A DNA stretch of 64,000 nucleotides, from positions 2,356,001 to 2,420,000 of the forward strand of contig NZ_CP133018.1 of NCBI RefSeq assembly GCF_030866785.1. The letters run 5' to 3'. This DNA is from Agromyces protaetiae. Lineage in GTDB: Bacteria; Actinomycetota; Actinomycetes; Actinomycetales; Microbacteriaceae. A program made the translations under genes and the position numbers. Below, in pieces: positions 36,737 to 46,350 of the stretch. The notes under the pieces are model-generated. The model was not told the DNA's origin. It did not search any database and worked only from the letters and a program-made list of their open reading frames with translations. Position 1 is the first letter of the stretch. Every line of letters starts with the position of its first letter.

Positions 36737-37825
36737 ATGGGTGACAGGACCGGCAAGACCGGGCCGAGCGACGGACGCGAGCGGGCGCGTGCGGCGAACG
36801 ACGGCGGGCGCCTCCGCCGGGTGCTCGCCGTGCCGGTGGCCATCGCGAGCACCCTCGCCGTGACCCTCGGCATCGTCCAGCCGGCGAACGCCGCTGCATC
36901 ACCGGTCCCGAAACGCCAGCCGAATCCCAAGGGCGTCGTGCCGGGCGCACCGAACGCGGTCGTCACCGCCGCGGCGACGCAGACGAACGTCGCACCGAGT
37001 GAGTACACGGTCGCCGAGGGCGACACCGTCTCCGGCATCGCCGAGCGCTTCGGTCTCGCCACCCCCGACGTGCTGGCGCTCAACGGCCTGGGCTGGTCGT
37101 CGCTGATCTTCCCTGGCCAGCGGCTGGTGCTGCGGGCCGCCTCGGCCGCGCCGCAGCCTGCGCCGGCACCGCCCGCCCAGGCGGAGATCCCCCGGCACGT
37201 CGTCGTCGAGGGCGACACGATGAGCGGCATCGCCGCGCAGCACGGCCTCGGACTCGACGCGCTGCTCAGCGCGAACGGTCTGAGCCGCACGAGCCTCATC
37301 TTTCCCGGACAGTCGATCGTGCTGCCGCCCGCGGATGCGGCACCCGCACCCGCACCCGCCGCCCCCGCGGCCGCGCCCGCACCCGCGCCGGTCGAATCGG
37401 TCGTCGCCGTCTCCGCACCGCTCACGGACGAGATGAGGCAGCACGCGCGCGTCATCGTCGACGTCGGCCGTTCGCTCGGCGTCCCCGAGCAGGGCCTCGT
37501 GGTGGCCCTCGCGGCGGCCGCCCAGGAGTCCGGTCTCAGAAACGTCGACTACGGCGACCGTGACTCGCTCGGCCTCTTCCAGCAGCGGCCGAGCCAGGGG
37601 TGGGGCACCCCCGAGGAGGTGCGCGATCCCACGCGCGCCGCGCTCGCGTTCTACGGCGGGCCGACGAATCCGAATCCCGGTCGCACACAGGGGCTGCTCG
37701 ACATCGACGGCTGGCAATCGATGACGGTCACCCAGGCGGCGCAGGCCGTGCAACGGAGCGCGCACCCCGATCTCTATGCGAAGTGGGAGCAGCAGGCGCG
37801 CGCCTGGCTCGTCGAACTCGGCTGA
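36737..37825 (+). CDS. Secreted LysM peptidoglycan-binding protein with lytic transglycosylase-like domain
   Basis: Exported wall protein (362 aa). A basic N-terminus and signal peptide (VLAVPVAIASTLAVTLGIVQ, then PANAAA) lead to two LysM domains (EYTVAEGDTVSGIAERFGL and HVVVEGDTMSGIAAQHGLGL). A Pro/Ala linker is followed by a C-terminal domain with LVVALAAAAQESGLRNVDYG and DSLGLFQQRPSQGWGTPEEV. This domain is common in actinobacterial wall proteins and resembles lytic transglycosylases, with the Glu of QESGL as candidate catalytic residue. GAGGGG lies 6 nt before the ATG. It stands between the Rv2175c homologue and pknL. Enzyme activity is not proven by sequence. Confidence 0.88.
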   Translation: MGDRTGKTGPSDGRERARAANDGGRLRRVLAVPVAIASTLAVTLGIVQPANAAASPVPKRQPNPKGVVPGAPNAVVTAAATQTNVAPSEYTVAEGDTVSGIAERFGLATPDVLALNGLGWSSLIFPGQRLVLRAASAAPQPAPAPPAQAEIPRHVVVEGDTMSGIAAQHGLGLDALLSANGLSRTSLIFPGQSIVLPPADAAPAPAPAAPAAAPAPAPVESVVAVSAPLTDEMRQHARVIVDVGRSLGVPEQGLVVALAAAAQESGLRNVDYGDRDSLGLFQQRPSQGWGTPEEVRDPTRAALAFYGGPTNPNPGRTQGLLDIDGWQSMTVTQAAQAVQRSAHPDLYAKWEQQARAWLVELG

Positions 37826-37925
37826 CGCGCGGCTCGACCGCCCGAGGTATCACGGTCGAGTTTCGATTCGAGCCGCACCCGGTGTCTATCCGGCTTCGGG
37901 CATGTCCGGTTCGTACACTGGTACG

Positions 37926-39863
<1,938 letters not shown>

Positions 39864-40131
39864 GTGACCCTCCGGCACGCTCATTCTCGAACGATTCCTC
39901 GCTCGGTGAGCAAGCGCCGCGGAGCGTATCGACACCCGGTGGGCCGCCCGTGCGACCGGCTCACCGGCCGTCGACACGCGCGCTCGTTCTTCGCTCGCCT
40001 CGCGTCCGACGAGAACAGCGCGAGGCATCCGTCATCGACGTCGGATCCCTCGCCCTCCTGCGTGGCGCGCGCCCGAGGCATCCGCCGACCGTCGCGAGCG
40101 CAACGCGTTCCCGACCGTCGCGCGCGAAACG

Positions 40132-40220
40132 CGCTTGCTCAGGAAGATCCATGCGACACGCCGCGCCCGCGGCACGCGCGAACCGCGTGCCTCTCGCATC
40201 TTCCTGAGCTGGGTGCGCGC
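40132..40220. repeat. 89-bp palindromic repeat, copy A
   Basis: Copy A of a pair of direct repeats, starting CGCTTGCTCAGGAAGATCC and ending TGAGCTGGGTGCGCGC. The ends pair as GCTCAGGAAGAT / ATCTTCCTGAGC (12 bp perfect), with inner CACG/CGTG pairing, so the RNA or single strand can fold into a long hairpin. No open frame or transposase is associated. It resembles a REP/MITE-like element. Confidence 0.75.
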
Positions 40221-40277
40221 TGGAGGCATCCTCCCGGCCCGCACACCCGGCCCGCACACGCCCGCGCCCGCACCACC

Positions 40278-40366
40278 CGCTTGCTCAGGAAGATCCACGC
40301 GACACGCCGCGCCCGCGGCACGCGCGAACCGCGTGCCGCCCACGTCGTCCTGAGCTGGGTGCGCGC
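40278..40366. repeat. 89-bp palindromic repeat, copy B
   Basis: Second copy, exactly the same length and 146 bp downstream of copy A, with about seven differences. The left part is almost identical. Most changes lie in the right arm (GTCGTCCTGAGC instead of ATCTTCCTGAGC), so its hairpin is weaker. The copies are separated by a C-rich stretch. Confidence 0.75.
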
Positions 40367-40373
40367 CCAGCAC

Positions 40374-40419
40374 GACGAGGGCGCGAGACATCCGTGATCG
40401 GATGCCTCGCGCCCTCGTC
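40374..40419 (-). terminator. 21-bp stem terminator between pknL and aroG
   Basis: Arms 40374-40394 and 40399-40419 are complementary with a single mismatch (20 of 21) around the tetraloop TGAT. It lies 20 nt past the aroG stop and would also stop transcripts from pknL. The right arm contains CGGATGCCTCG and the left arm its one-base variant, so the stem is made of two inverted copies of the recurrent 11-mer. No U-run. Confidence 0.75.
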
Positions 40420-40439
40420 CGTGCGTCGCGCGCGCCGGC

Positions 40440-41810
40440 TCAGCTGGCCGAGAGCTCCTCGGCCACCAGGAACGCGAGCTCGAGCGACTGCATGTGATTG
40501 AGCCGCGGGTCGCACAGCGACTCGTAGCGCGTCGCCAGGGTCGCCTCGTCGATGTGCTCCGACCCGCCGAGGCACTCGGTGACGTCGTCGCCCGTGAGCT
40601 CGACGTGGATGCCGCCGGGGTGCGTGCCTGCGGCGCGGTGCGCCTCGAAGAACCCCTTGACCTCGTCGACCACGTCATCGAACCGGCGGGTCTTGTAGCC
40701 CGTCGGCGTGGTGATGCCGTTGCCGTGCATGGGATCGGTCACCCACAGCGGGTTGGCGTCGCTGGCCTTGATCGCCTCGAGCAGGGGCGGCAGCGCGTCG
40801 CGGATCTTGCCGGCGCCCATGCGCGTGATGAACGTCAGCCGCCCGGGCTCGCGGTTCGGGTCGAGCTTCTCGACGAGCTCGAGCATGACCTCGGGCGTCG
40901 TCGTCGGGCCGAGCTTCACGCCGATCGGGTTGCGCACGCGCGACAGGAAGTCCACGTGGGCGCCGTCGAGCTCACGCGTCCGCTCGCCGATCCACAGGAA
41001 GTGCGCCGACGTGTTGTACGGCGTGCCCGTGCGCGAGTCGATGCGGGTCATGGGCCGCTCGTAGTCCATGAGCAGGCCCTCGTGCCCCGTGTAGAACTCG
41101 GTGCGCTTGAGCTCGTCGAAGTCGGCCCCGCACGCGTCCATGAACTTCACGGCCTTGTCGATCTCGCGCGCCAGCTTCTCGTACCTGGCGTTCGCCGGGT
41201 TCGCGGCGAAGCCCTGGTTCCACTGGTGCACCTGCCGCAGGTCGGCGAAACCGCCCTGGGTGAAGGCGCGGATGAGGTTCAGTGTGGAGGCCGCGGTGTG
41301 GTAGCCCTGCACGAGTCGGCGCGGGTCGGCCGCGCGTGACTCGGGCGTGAAGTCGTACCCGTTCACGATGTCGCCGCGGTAGGCCGGCAGCGTCACCTCG
41401 CCGCGGGTCTCGGTGTCGCTCGAACGCGGCTTCGCGAACTGGCCGGCCATGCGGCCCATCTTCACGACGGGCATCGAGGCGCCGTAGGTCAGCACGACGG
41501 CCATCTGCAGCACGGTCTTCACCCGGTTGCGGATCTGATCGGCCGTCGCACCCGCGAAGGTCTCGGCGCAGTCGCCGCCCTGCAGCAGGAACGCCTCACC
41601 GCGTGACGCGGCGGCGAGCCGGTCGCGCAGCATGTCGACCTCGCCGGCGAAGACCAGCGGCGGCAGGGTCGCAAGCTCGGCCGATGCCGCGTGCGCCGCC
41701 TCGGGGTCCGGCCAGGACGGCTGCTGCTTGATCGGCAGGGTCCGCCAATAGTCGAGCCCCGCGATCACCGAGGGATCTGCGTTCACGAAGGGCTCGACGA
41801 GCTGGGTCAC
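40440..41810 (-). CDS. aroG: 3-deoxy-7-phosphoheptulonate synthase, class II
   Basis: First enzyme of the shikimate pathway (456 aa), class II (plant/mycobacterial) type: condenses PEP and erythrose 4-phosphate. Motifs are QQPSWPDPEAAHAASAELAT, FLLQGGDCAETFAG, KMGRMAGQFAKPRS, FTQGGFADLRQVHQWN, EFYTGHEGLLMDYERPMTR, HFLWIGERTRELDGAHVDF, VKLGPTTTPEVML, WVTDPMHGNG and GGIHVELTGDDVTECLGG. AAGGA lies 8 nt before the GTG. In mycobacteria this enzyme complexes with chorismate mutase, which is not in this window. Confidence 0.97.
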   Translation of the reverse strand: MTQLVEPFVNADPSVIAGLDYWRTLPIKQQPSWPDPEAAHAASAELATLPPLVFAGEVDMLRDRLAAASRGEAFLLQGGDCAETFAGATADQIRNRVKTVLQMAVVLTYGASMPVVKMGRMAGQFAKPRSSDTETRGEVTLPAYRGDIVNGYDFTPESRAADPRRLVQGYHTAASTLNLIRAFTQGGFADLRQVHQWNQGFAANPANARYEKLAREIDKAVKFMDACGADFDELKRTEFYTGHEGLLMDYERPMTRIDSRTGTPYNTSAHFLWIGERTRELDGAHVDFLSRVRNPIGVKLGPTTTPEVMLELVEKLDPNREPGRLTFITRMGAGKIRDALPPLLEAIKASDANPLWVTDPMHGNGITTPTGYKTRRFDDVVDEVKGFFEAHRAAGTHPGGIHVELTGDDVTECLGGSEHIDEATLATRYESLCDPRLNHMQSLELAFLVAEELSAS

Positions 41811-41916
41811 TGGAATGGTCCTTGCGGATCGGGCGCCGGTCCGGCGCGGGATGGGGGCAGGCGACGCCGCAGAGCGCGAGCGGCCGCCGAAGCGAGCCTA
41901 CCGCGATCGGCGGCAC

Positions 41917-42606
41917 CTAACGCGACGGTGCCGCGCGCTGCTCCTTGACCGAACTCGCATACAGGTCGACGTATTCCTGGTCGCTGAGCTGGCGCAGTTC
42001 GTGCACGAGCTCATCGGTGACGCTCCGCAGCACGAACCGGTCGCCCTCGAGCCCCTCGAAGCGGCTGAAGTCGAGCGGCTCACCGAGGATGATCCCGATG
42101 CGACGGATCTTGGGCAGCCGGGTGCCGATCGGCATCACGTGCTCGGTGCCGATCATGGCGACCGGGATCACGGGTGCACCGGACTCGAGCACCATGCGCG
42201 CCACGCCCGTGCGGCCGCGGTACAGTCGCCCGTCGGGGCTGCGTGTGCCCTCGGGATAGATGCCGAGGATCCGCCCCTCGGAGAGCACACGGAGGCCCGT
42301 GTTGAGCGACGCCTCGGAGGCCTTGCCACCGGAGCGGTCGATCGGCAGCTGACCCGTCGCCTGGAAGAACAGGCGCGTCGCCCAGCCCTTCAGGCCCTTG
42401 CCGGTGAAGTACTCGCTCTTCGCGAGGAAGACCACCGGCCGGTCCACGACGATCGGCAGGAACACCGAATCGATGAACGACAGGTGGTTGGAGGCCAGGA
42501 TCACCGGCCCGTCCTTGGGCACGTGCTGCAAGCCCACAACCCAGGGGCGGAAGATCGCGAGGAGGATCGGGCCGACCACGACGTTCTTCATGATCCAGTA
42601 GAACAC
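41917..42606 (-). CDS. plsC: 1-acyl-sn-glycerol-3-phosphate acyltransferase (PlsC family)
   Basis: Acyltransferase of phospholipid synthesis (229 aa), transferring an acyl chain to lysophosphatidate. It starts MFYWIMKNVVVGPILLAIFR. The catalytic NHLSFID (NHx4D) is in VILASNHLSFIDSVFLP, the acceptor site in GILGIYPEGTRSPDGRLYRG (residues GIYPEGTRS), and PVIPVAMIGTEHV follows. It lies 49 nt downstream of the ROK kinase on the same strand and upstream of aroG. The Rv2182c-like position agrees with mycobacterial order. Confidence 0.92.
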   Translation of the reverse strand: MFYWIMKNVVVGPILLAIFRPWVVGLQHVPKDGPVILASNHLSFIDSVFLPIVVDRPVVFLAKSEYFTGKGLKGWATRLFFQATGQLPIDRSGGKASEASLNTGLRVLSEGRILGIYPEGTRSPDGRLYRGRTGVARMVLESGAPVIPVAMIGTEHVMPIGTRLPKIRRIGIILGEPLDFSRFEGLEGDRFVLRSVTDELVHELRQLSDQEYVDLYASSVKEQRAAPSR

Positions 42607-42655
42607 CCGGCCTCCTTCCAGCTGGACTGAGCCAGCCTACTCCTCAGCGATCCGC

Positions 42656-43606
42656 TCACGCGTGCTCGGCCACCCACACGCGGGCGAGGTCGGCGGCACC
42701 CACGACACCGGCGTCGTTGACGAGCTCGGCGATGACGAAGTCGGGCTCGGGATGGTAGCCGCGCGCCGGAAGGTGCTGCAGGTAGGACTCGCGGATCGGC
42801 TCGAGCAGCAGCTCCCCGGCGACCGCGACCCCGCCGCCGAACACGAAGCGCTGCGGGTCGAGCACCGCCGACAGACTGGCGGATGCCTCGCCGAGCCAAT
42901 GCCCGAGCTGTCGCAGCGCCGAGACGGCGCCGGGGTCGCCCTGCTCGATGAGCGCACCGACGAGCTGACCGTCGAGCCCGCCCTGCGCGGCGCGCACGCG
43001 CGCCAGTTCCTGCCCGATGCCGCCGGCGTCGGCGATCTCGTTCGCCATGCGCAACAGGGCGCGACCGGAACCGTACTGCTCGATGCATCCGTGCTGGCCG
43101 CACCCGCAGGCGATGCCGCCGGGCACCACCCTCAGGTGCCCGAGCTCGGCGCCGGCGCCGAAGCCCCCGCGGAAGAGCCGGTCGCCCGCGACGATCGCGC
43201 CGCCGACCCCCGTGCCGATGGTGAGCATGACCATGTCGCTCACGAGGCGACCGGCGCCGAACCGGAACTCGGCCCAGCCGGCCGCGTTGGCGTCGTTCTC
43301 GACCACCACCGAACCGCCGACGCGCCGCTCGAGCTTCTCGCGGAAGGGCTCGTTGCGCCAGTCGATGTTCGGCGCGTAGTACACGGTCGACTGCGCGGCG
43401 TCGATGAACCCGGCCGCCGCGACACCGACCGCGGTGATCTCGTCGTGTGCGCGGAGCGCCTCGATCATCGCGACGACCGCGTCTTCGAGACGCCCGGTGT
43501 CGGCGGGCGTCGGCACGCGGTCGGCCCGGACGATCTGGCCGAGCTCGTCGACGACCGCACCCGCGATCTTCGTCCCGCCGATGTCGATGCCGATCGCATA
43601 CGTCAC
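42656..43606 (-). CDS. glcK: ROK-family glucokinase
   Basis: Sugar kinase of the ROK family (316 aa), most like actinobacterial glucokinase. It starts TYAIGIDIGGTKIAGAVVDE (ATP site DIGGTK), with VVENDANAAGWAEFRFGAGR (catalytic Asp in NDAN), TIGTGVGGAIVAGDRLFRGG, the zinc-binding ROK motif GIACGCGQHGCIEQYGSGRA and FGGGVAVAGE. AAGG lies 10 nt before the GTG. It phosphorylates glucose to glucose 6-phosphate, which would also feed on glucose freed by the GH1 enzyme at the far end. Other ROK sugars cannot be excluded. Confidence 0.92.
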   Translation of the reverse strand: MTYAIGIDIGGTKIAGAVVDELGQIVRADRVPTPADTGRLEDAVVAMIEALRAHDEITAVGVAAAGFIDAAQSTVYYAPNIDWRNEPFREKLERRVGGSVVVENDANAAGWAEFRFGAGRLVSDMVMLTIGTGVGGAIVAGDRLFRGGFGAGAELGHLRVVPGGIACGCGQHGCIEQYGSGRALLRMANEIADAGGIGQELARVRAAQGGLDGQLVGALIEQGDPGAVSALRQLGHWLGEASASLSAVLDPQRFVFGGGVAVAGELLLEPIRESYLQHLPARGYHPEPDFVIAELVNDAGVVGAADLARVWVAEHA

Positions 43607-43779
43607 GAGGGCCGCCTTCCGGTGTTTCCGTCTGGGTGTCGAGGAGGTGGGTGCCACGAGACCGCGCTCGACCGCACGCCGAGGGGCCCGCGGAATGCAC
43701 CGAGTAGAGTGTAGTCAACCCCATGCCGAGGTCCGCACGGCCCGACCCCGGGCGGCCTCCCGGTACCGAAGGAGCTACC

Positions 43780-45609
43780 GTGACCGAATTCGAAACCCCG
43801 GCTGTCGTCGCCGCCGACCCCGACGCGAATGCGACGGACCTGCTCGTGCAGCGGCTGGCGGAGACCCCCGACCGTGTGCTGTTCTCGCTGCCGACCGCTG
43901 ACGGCGGGTGGTCGCCCGTGACGACGCGCGAGTTCTACGACGAGGTGATCGCACTCGCGAAGGGATTGGTGGCGGCCGGCATCCAGCCCGGTGACAAGAT
44001 CGGGCTGATGTGCAAGACCCGCTACGAGTGGACCCTCATCGACTTCGCCACGTGGTTCGCCGGTGCGGTCCTGGTTCCCGTCTACGAGACCAGCTCCCCG
44101 TCGCAGGTGCGCTGGAACCTCAGCGACTCGGGTGCGATCGCGTTCATCGTCGAGACGCCCGACCATTTCGCGCGCTTCGACGAGGTGCACCCCGAGCTCC
44201 CGGCCATCCGCAGCGTATGGCAGATCGACCTCGGCGACCTCGACAAGCTCCGCGCCGGCGGCGCCGACGTCCCCGACGACGAGATCGAGCGACGTCGCTC
44301 GCTCGCGGTCGGCTCCGACATCGCCACGCTCATCTACACCTCGGGTTCGACCGGCAAGCCCAAGGGCTGCGTGCTCACGCACGCGAACTTCGTCGAGCTC
44401 TCGCGCAATTCGGCCGTCGCGCTCGAAGAGGTCGTCCTCGACCCCGACGGCGCCTCGACGCTGCTGTTCATCACGACCGCGCACGTGTTCGCGCGATTCA
44501 TCTCGGTGCTGTGCGTGCACGCTGGCGTGCGCGTCGGCCACCAGCCCGACACCAAGCAGCTGTTGCCGAGCCTCGGCACGTTCAAGCCGACGTTCCTGCT
44601 CGCGGTGCCGCGCGTGTTCGAGAAGGTCTACAACGTCTCCGAGCAGAAGGCCGAGACCGGCGGCAAGGGCAAGATCTTCCGGTCCGCGGCCGACACCGCG
44701 GTCGCGTACTCGCAGGCGCTCGAGCGCGGCAGTGTGCCGCTCGGCCTGAAGCTGAAGTTCCGGCTCTTCGACGCGCTCGTCTACAAGAAGCTCCGGCACG
44801 CGATGGGCGGCCATGTGAAGTACGCGGTGTCGGGCTCCGCCCCGCTCGGCCCGCGCCTCGGGCACTTCTACCACGCGCTCGGCATCACCATCCTCGAGGG
44901 CTACGGCCTCACCGAGACCACGGCGCCCGCGACCGTGAACCTCGCCACCAAGTCCAAGATCGGCACGGTCGGCCCGGCTCTGCCGGGCGTCGCGGTGCGC
45001 ACCACCGACGACGGCGAGATCCAGGTCAAGGGCATCAACGTGTTCAAGGAGTATTGGAAGAACCCCGAGGCGACCGCCGAGTCGTTCGACGGCGAGTGGT
45101 TCAAGACGGGCGACCTCGGCAGCTTCGACGCCGACGGGTTCCTGACGATCACCGGCCGGAAGAAGGAGATCATCGTGACGGCCGGCGGCAAGAACGTCGC
45201 GCCGGCCGCGTTGGAGGATCCGATCCGGGCGAACCCGCTCGTCGGTCAGGTCGTCGTGGTCGGCGATCAGAAGCCCTTCATCGCGGCCCTCGTCACGCTC
45301 GACCCCGAGATGCTGCCGGTGTGGCTCAACAACAGCGGCGAGGACGCCGCCATGAGCGTCGACGAGGCAGCGAAGCACCCGGTCGTGCTCGCGGAGGTGC
45401 AGCGCGCGATCGACGCGGCGAACGAGACCGTGTCGCGTGCCGAGTCGATCCGCAAGTTCACGATCCTGCCGATCGAGCTCACCGAGGCGAGCGGGCACCT
45501 CACGCCCAAGCTCAGCATCAAGCGCAACATCATCCTCGACGACTTCGCGGTGCAGATCGAAGAGATGTACGTGGGCGCGCCCGCCACCGAGAGCACCTCG
45601 ATCATCTGA
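43780..45609 (+). CDS. fadD: Long-chain fatty acid--CoA ligase (AMP-forming)
   Basis: Acyl-adenylate-forming enzyme (609 aa) of the FadD15/ACSL type that activates fatty acids to acyl-CoA. Motifs are the P-loop TLIYTSGSTGKPKGCVLTHA, the adenylate site ILEGYGLTETTAPATVNLA, WFKTGDLGSFDADGFLTITG and the catalytic Lys region GHLTPKLSIKRNIILDDF. GTG 43780 has AAGGAG 5 nt upstream; a -10-like TAGAGT at 43705-43710 suggests a leader of about 70 nt. It is divergent from glcK and convergent with def. Confidence 0.94.
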   Translation: MTEFETPAVVAADPDANATDLLVQRLAETPDRVLFSLPTADGGWSPVTTREFYDEVIALAKGLVAAGIQPGDKIGLMCKTRYEWTLIDFATWFAGAVLVPVYETSSPSQVRWNLSDSGAIAFIVETPDHFARFDEVHPELPAIRSVWQIDLGDLDKLRAGGADVPDDEIERRRSLAVGSDIATLIYTSGSTGKPKGCVLTHANFVELSRNSAVALEEVVLDPDGASTLLFITTAHVFARFISVLCVHAGVRVGHQPDTKQLLPSLGTFKPTFLLAVPRVFEKVYNVSEQKAETGGKGKIFRSAADTAVAYSQALERGSVPLGLKLKFRLFDALVYKKLRHAMGGHVKYAVSGSAPLGPRLGHFYHALGITILEGYGLTETTAPATVNLATKSKIGTVGPALPGVAVRTTDDGEIQVKGINVFKEYWKNPEATAESFDGEWFKTGDLGSFDADGFLTITGRKKEIIVTAGGKNVAPAALEDPIRANPLVGQVVVVGDQKPFIAALVTLDPEMLPVWLNNSGEDAAMSVDEAAKHPVVLAEVQRAIDAANETVSRAESIRKFTILPIELTEASGHLTPKLSIKRNIILDDFAVQIEEMYVGAPATESTSII

Positions 45610-45649
45610 CGGGCGCGGCGCGGTCGCCGCGTCACACGCGTGGGAAGTC

Positions 45650-45697
45650 GAAAAGTGGGTTGGAAGTCGGGAGTTCCCGGCTTCCAACCCACTTTTC
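45650..45697. terminator. Bidirectional terminator between fadD and the def side
   Basis: Two 23-nt arms (45650-45672 and 45675-45697) are complementary with one mismatch and almost no loop. The base of the stem is A-rich on one side and T-rich on the other (GAAAAG / CTTTTC), giving a U-run in either direction. It starts 41 nt after the fadD stop and 148 nt past the def stop. Confidence 0.8.
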
Positions 45698-45712
45698 ATC
45701 GGCGATCGCACC

Positions 45713-45838
45713 GGGTGCGGCGGTCACATCGGGTGCGGCGGTCACACCGGGCACCGCGGTCACACCGGGTGCGGCGGTCACACCGGGCGCGGCCAGCACA
45801 CTGTGCGCGGTGAACACACCGAGTGCGGCGATCACATC
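45713..45838. repeat. 18-bp minisatellite, seven units
   Basis: Seven tandem 18-bp units with consensus close to GGGTGCGGCGGTCACACC, at 45713, 45731, 45749, 45767, 45785, 45803 and 45821. A partial eighth unit reaches the def stop codon, and a partial unit precedes the array. The first units are nearly identical; units 5 and 6 are the most diverged. 18 bp keeps reading frames open on both strands: the minus strand gives a VTAAPG-type hexapeptide repeat, but no gene is evident. Confidence 0.9.
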
Positions 45839-45845
45839 GGGTGCG

Positions 45846-46337
45846 TCAGAACCAGTCGGACTCGCGGACCTGACGCATCGCGACGCGGCGTTCGTCCTTC
45901 TCCAGCCGGTCGAGGTACAGCAGACCGTCGAGATGGTCGACCTCGTGCTGCAGCGCCTGCGCGAGCACGCCGGTGCCCGAGACCTCGACGGGGCGGCCGT
46001 CGAGGTCGATGCCGCGGACGCGGGCGAACGGATGCCTCGGGGTCTTGTGCCAGTTCTCCGGCACCGAGAGGCAACCTTCGTCGATCTTCTCGGGCTCGCC
46101 GCCGAGCTCGACGATCTCCGGGTTGATCACGTACCCGACCGCACCGTCGACGTTGTAGCTGAAGACGCGCAGGTTCACACCGATCTGGGGCGCGGCCACG
46201 CCGGCGCGCCCGGGCACCCGCACGCTGTCGAGCAGGTCGGTCACCAGTGCGCGCACACGGTCGTCGACCTCGCCGACGGGTGTCGAGACCGTCTTCAGGA
46301 CGGGGTCGCCGAAGAGTCGGATCGGGCGTTCCGGCAC
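45846..46337 (-). CDS. def: Peptide deformylase
   Basis: Metalloenzyme that removes the formyl group from nascent protein N-termini (163 aa). The three family motifs are present: GVAAPQIGVN (motif 1, GxGxAAxQ form), EGCLSVPE (motif 2, metal Cys) and QHEVDHLDG (motif 3, HExxH). It ends RESDWF. It lies 13 nt downstream of pyc, so it is probably cotranscribed. The stop codon borders directly on the minisatellite, so unit changes would alter its 3' UTR. Confidence 0.96.
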   Translation of the reverse strand: MPERPIRLFGDPVLKTVSTPVGEVDDRVRALVTDLLDSVRVPGRAGVAAPQIGVNLRVFSYNVDGAVGYVINPEIVELGGEPEKIDEGCLSVPENWHKTPRHPFARVRGIDLDGRPVEVSGTGVLAQALQHEVDHLDGLLYLDRLEKDERRVAMRQVRESDWF

Positions 46338-46350
46338 GTGGACGCTCCGA

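Larger units (their letters stand above)
39864..40439. other. 576-bp non-coding region between pknL and aroG
   Basis: I see no convincing gene here. It holds a hairpin 158 nt past pknL (40021-40031 with 40042-40052, 10 of 11 positions paired, loop 10 nt). It also holds two 89-bp direct repeats and, before aroG's stop, a 21-bp stem terminator. Three copies of the 11-mer CGGATGCCTCG (either strand) lie here at 40021, 40074 and 40399. Short open frames cross the region, but they follow the repeats and lack ribosome binding sites. Confidence 0.7.

Noticed and set aside
40132-40366. tRNA or known structured RNA in the paired 89-bp repeats
   Set aside because: I could not fit a cloverleaf or a known riboswitch core. 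The fold is a simple long hairpin.
43603-45711. 702-codon open frame antisense to fadD
   Set aside because: Shadow of fadD; Arg/Gly/Asp-rich translation without motifs.
45632-45835. 67-codon frame with VTAAPG hexapeptide repeats beside def
   Set aside because: It reads through the minisatellite and the terminator stem. Its coding look comes only from the 18-bp unit being a multiple of three; no ribosome site.
45713-45838. CRISPR array
   Set aside because: Units are directly adjacent 18-mers with no spacers, and there are no cas genes in the window.
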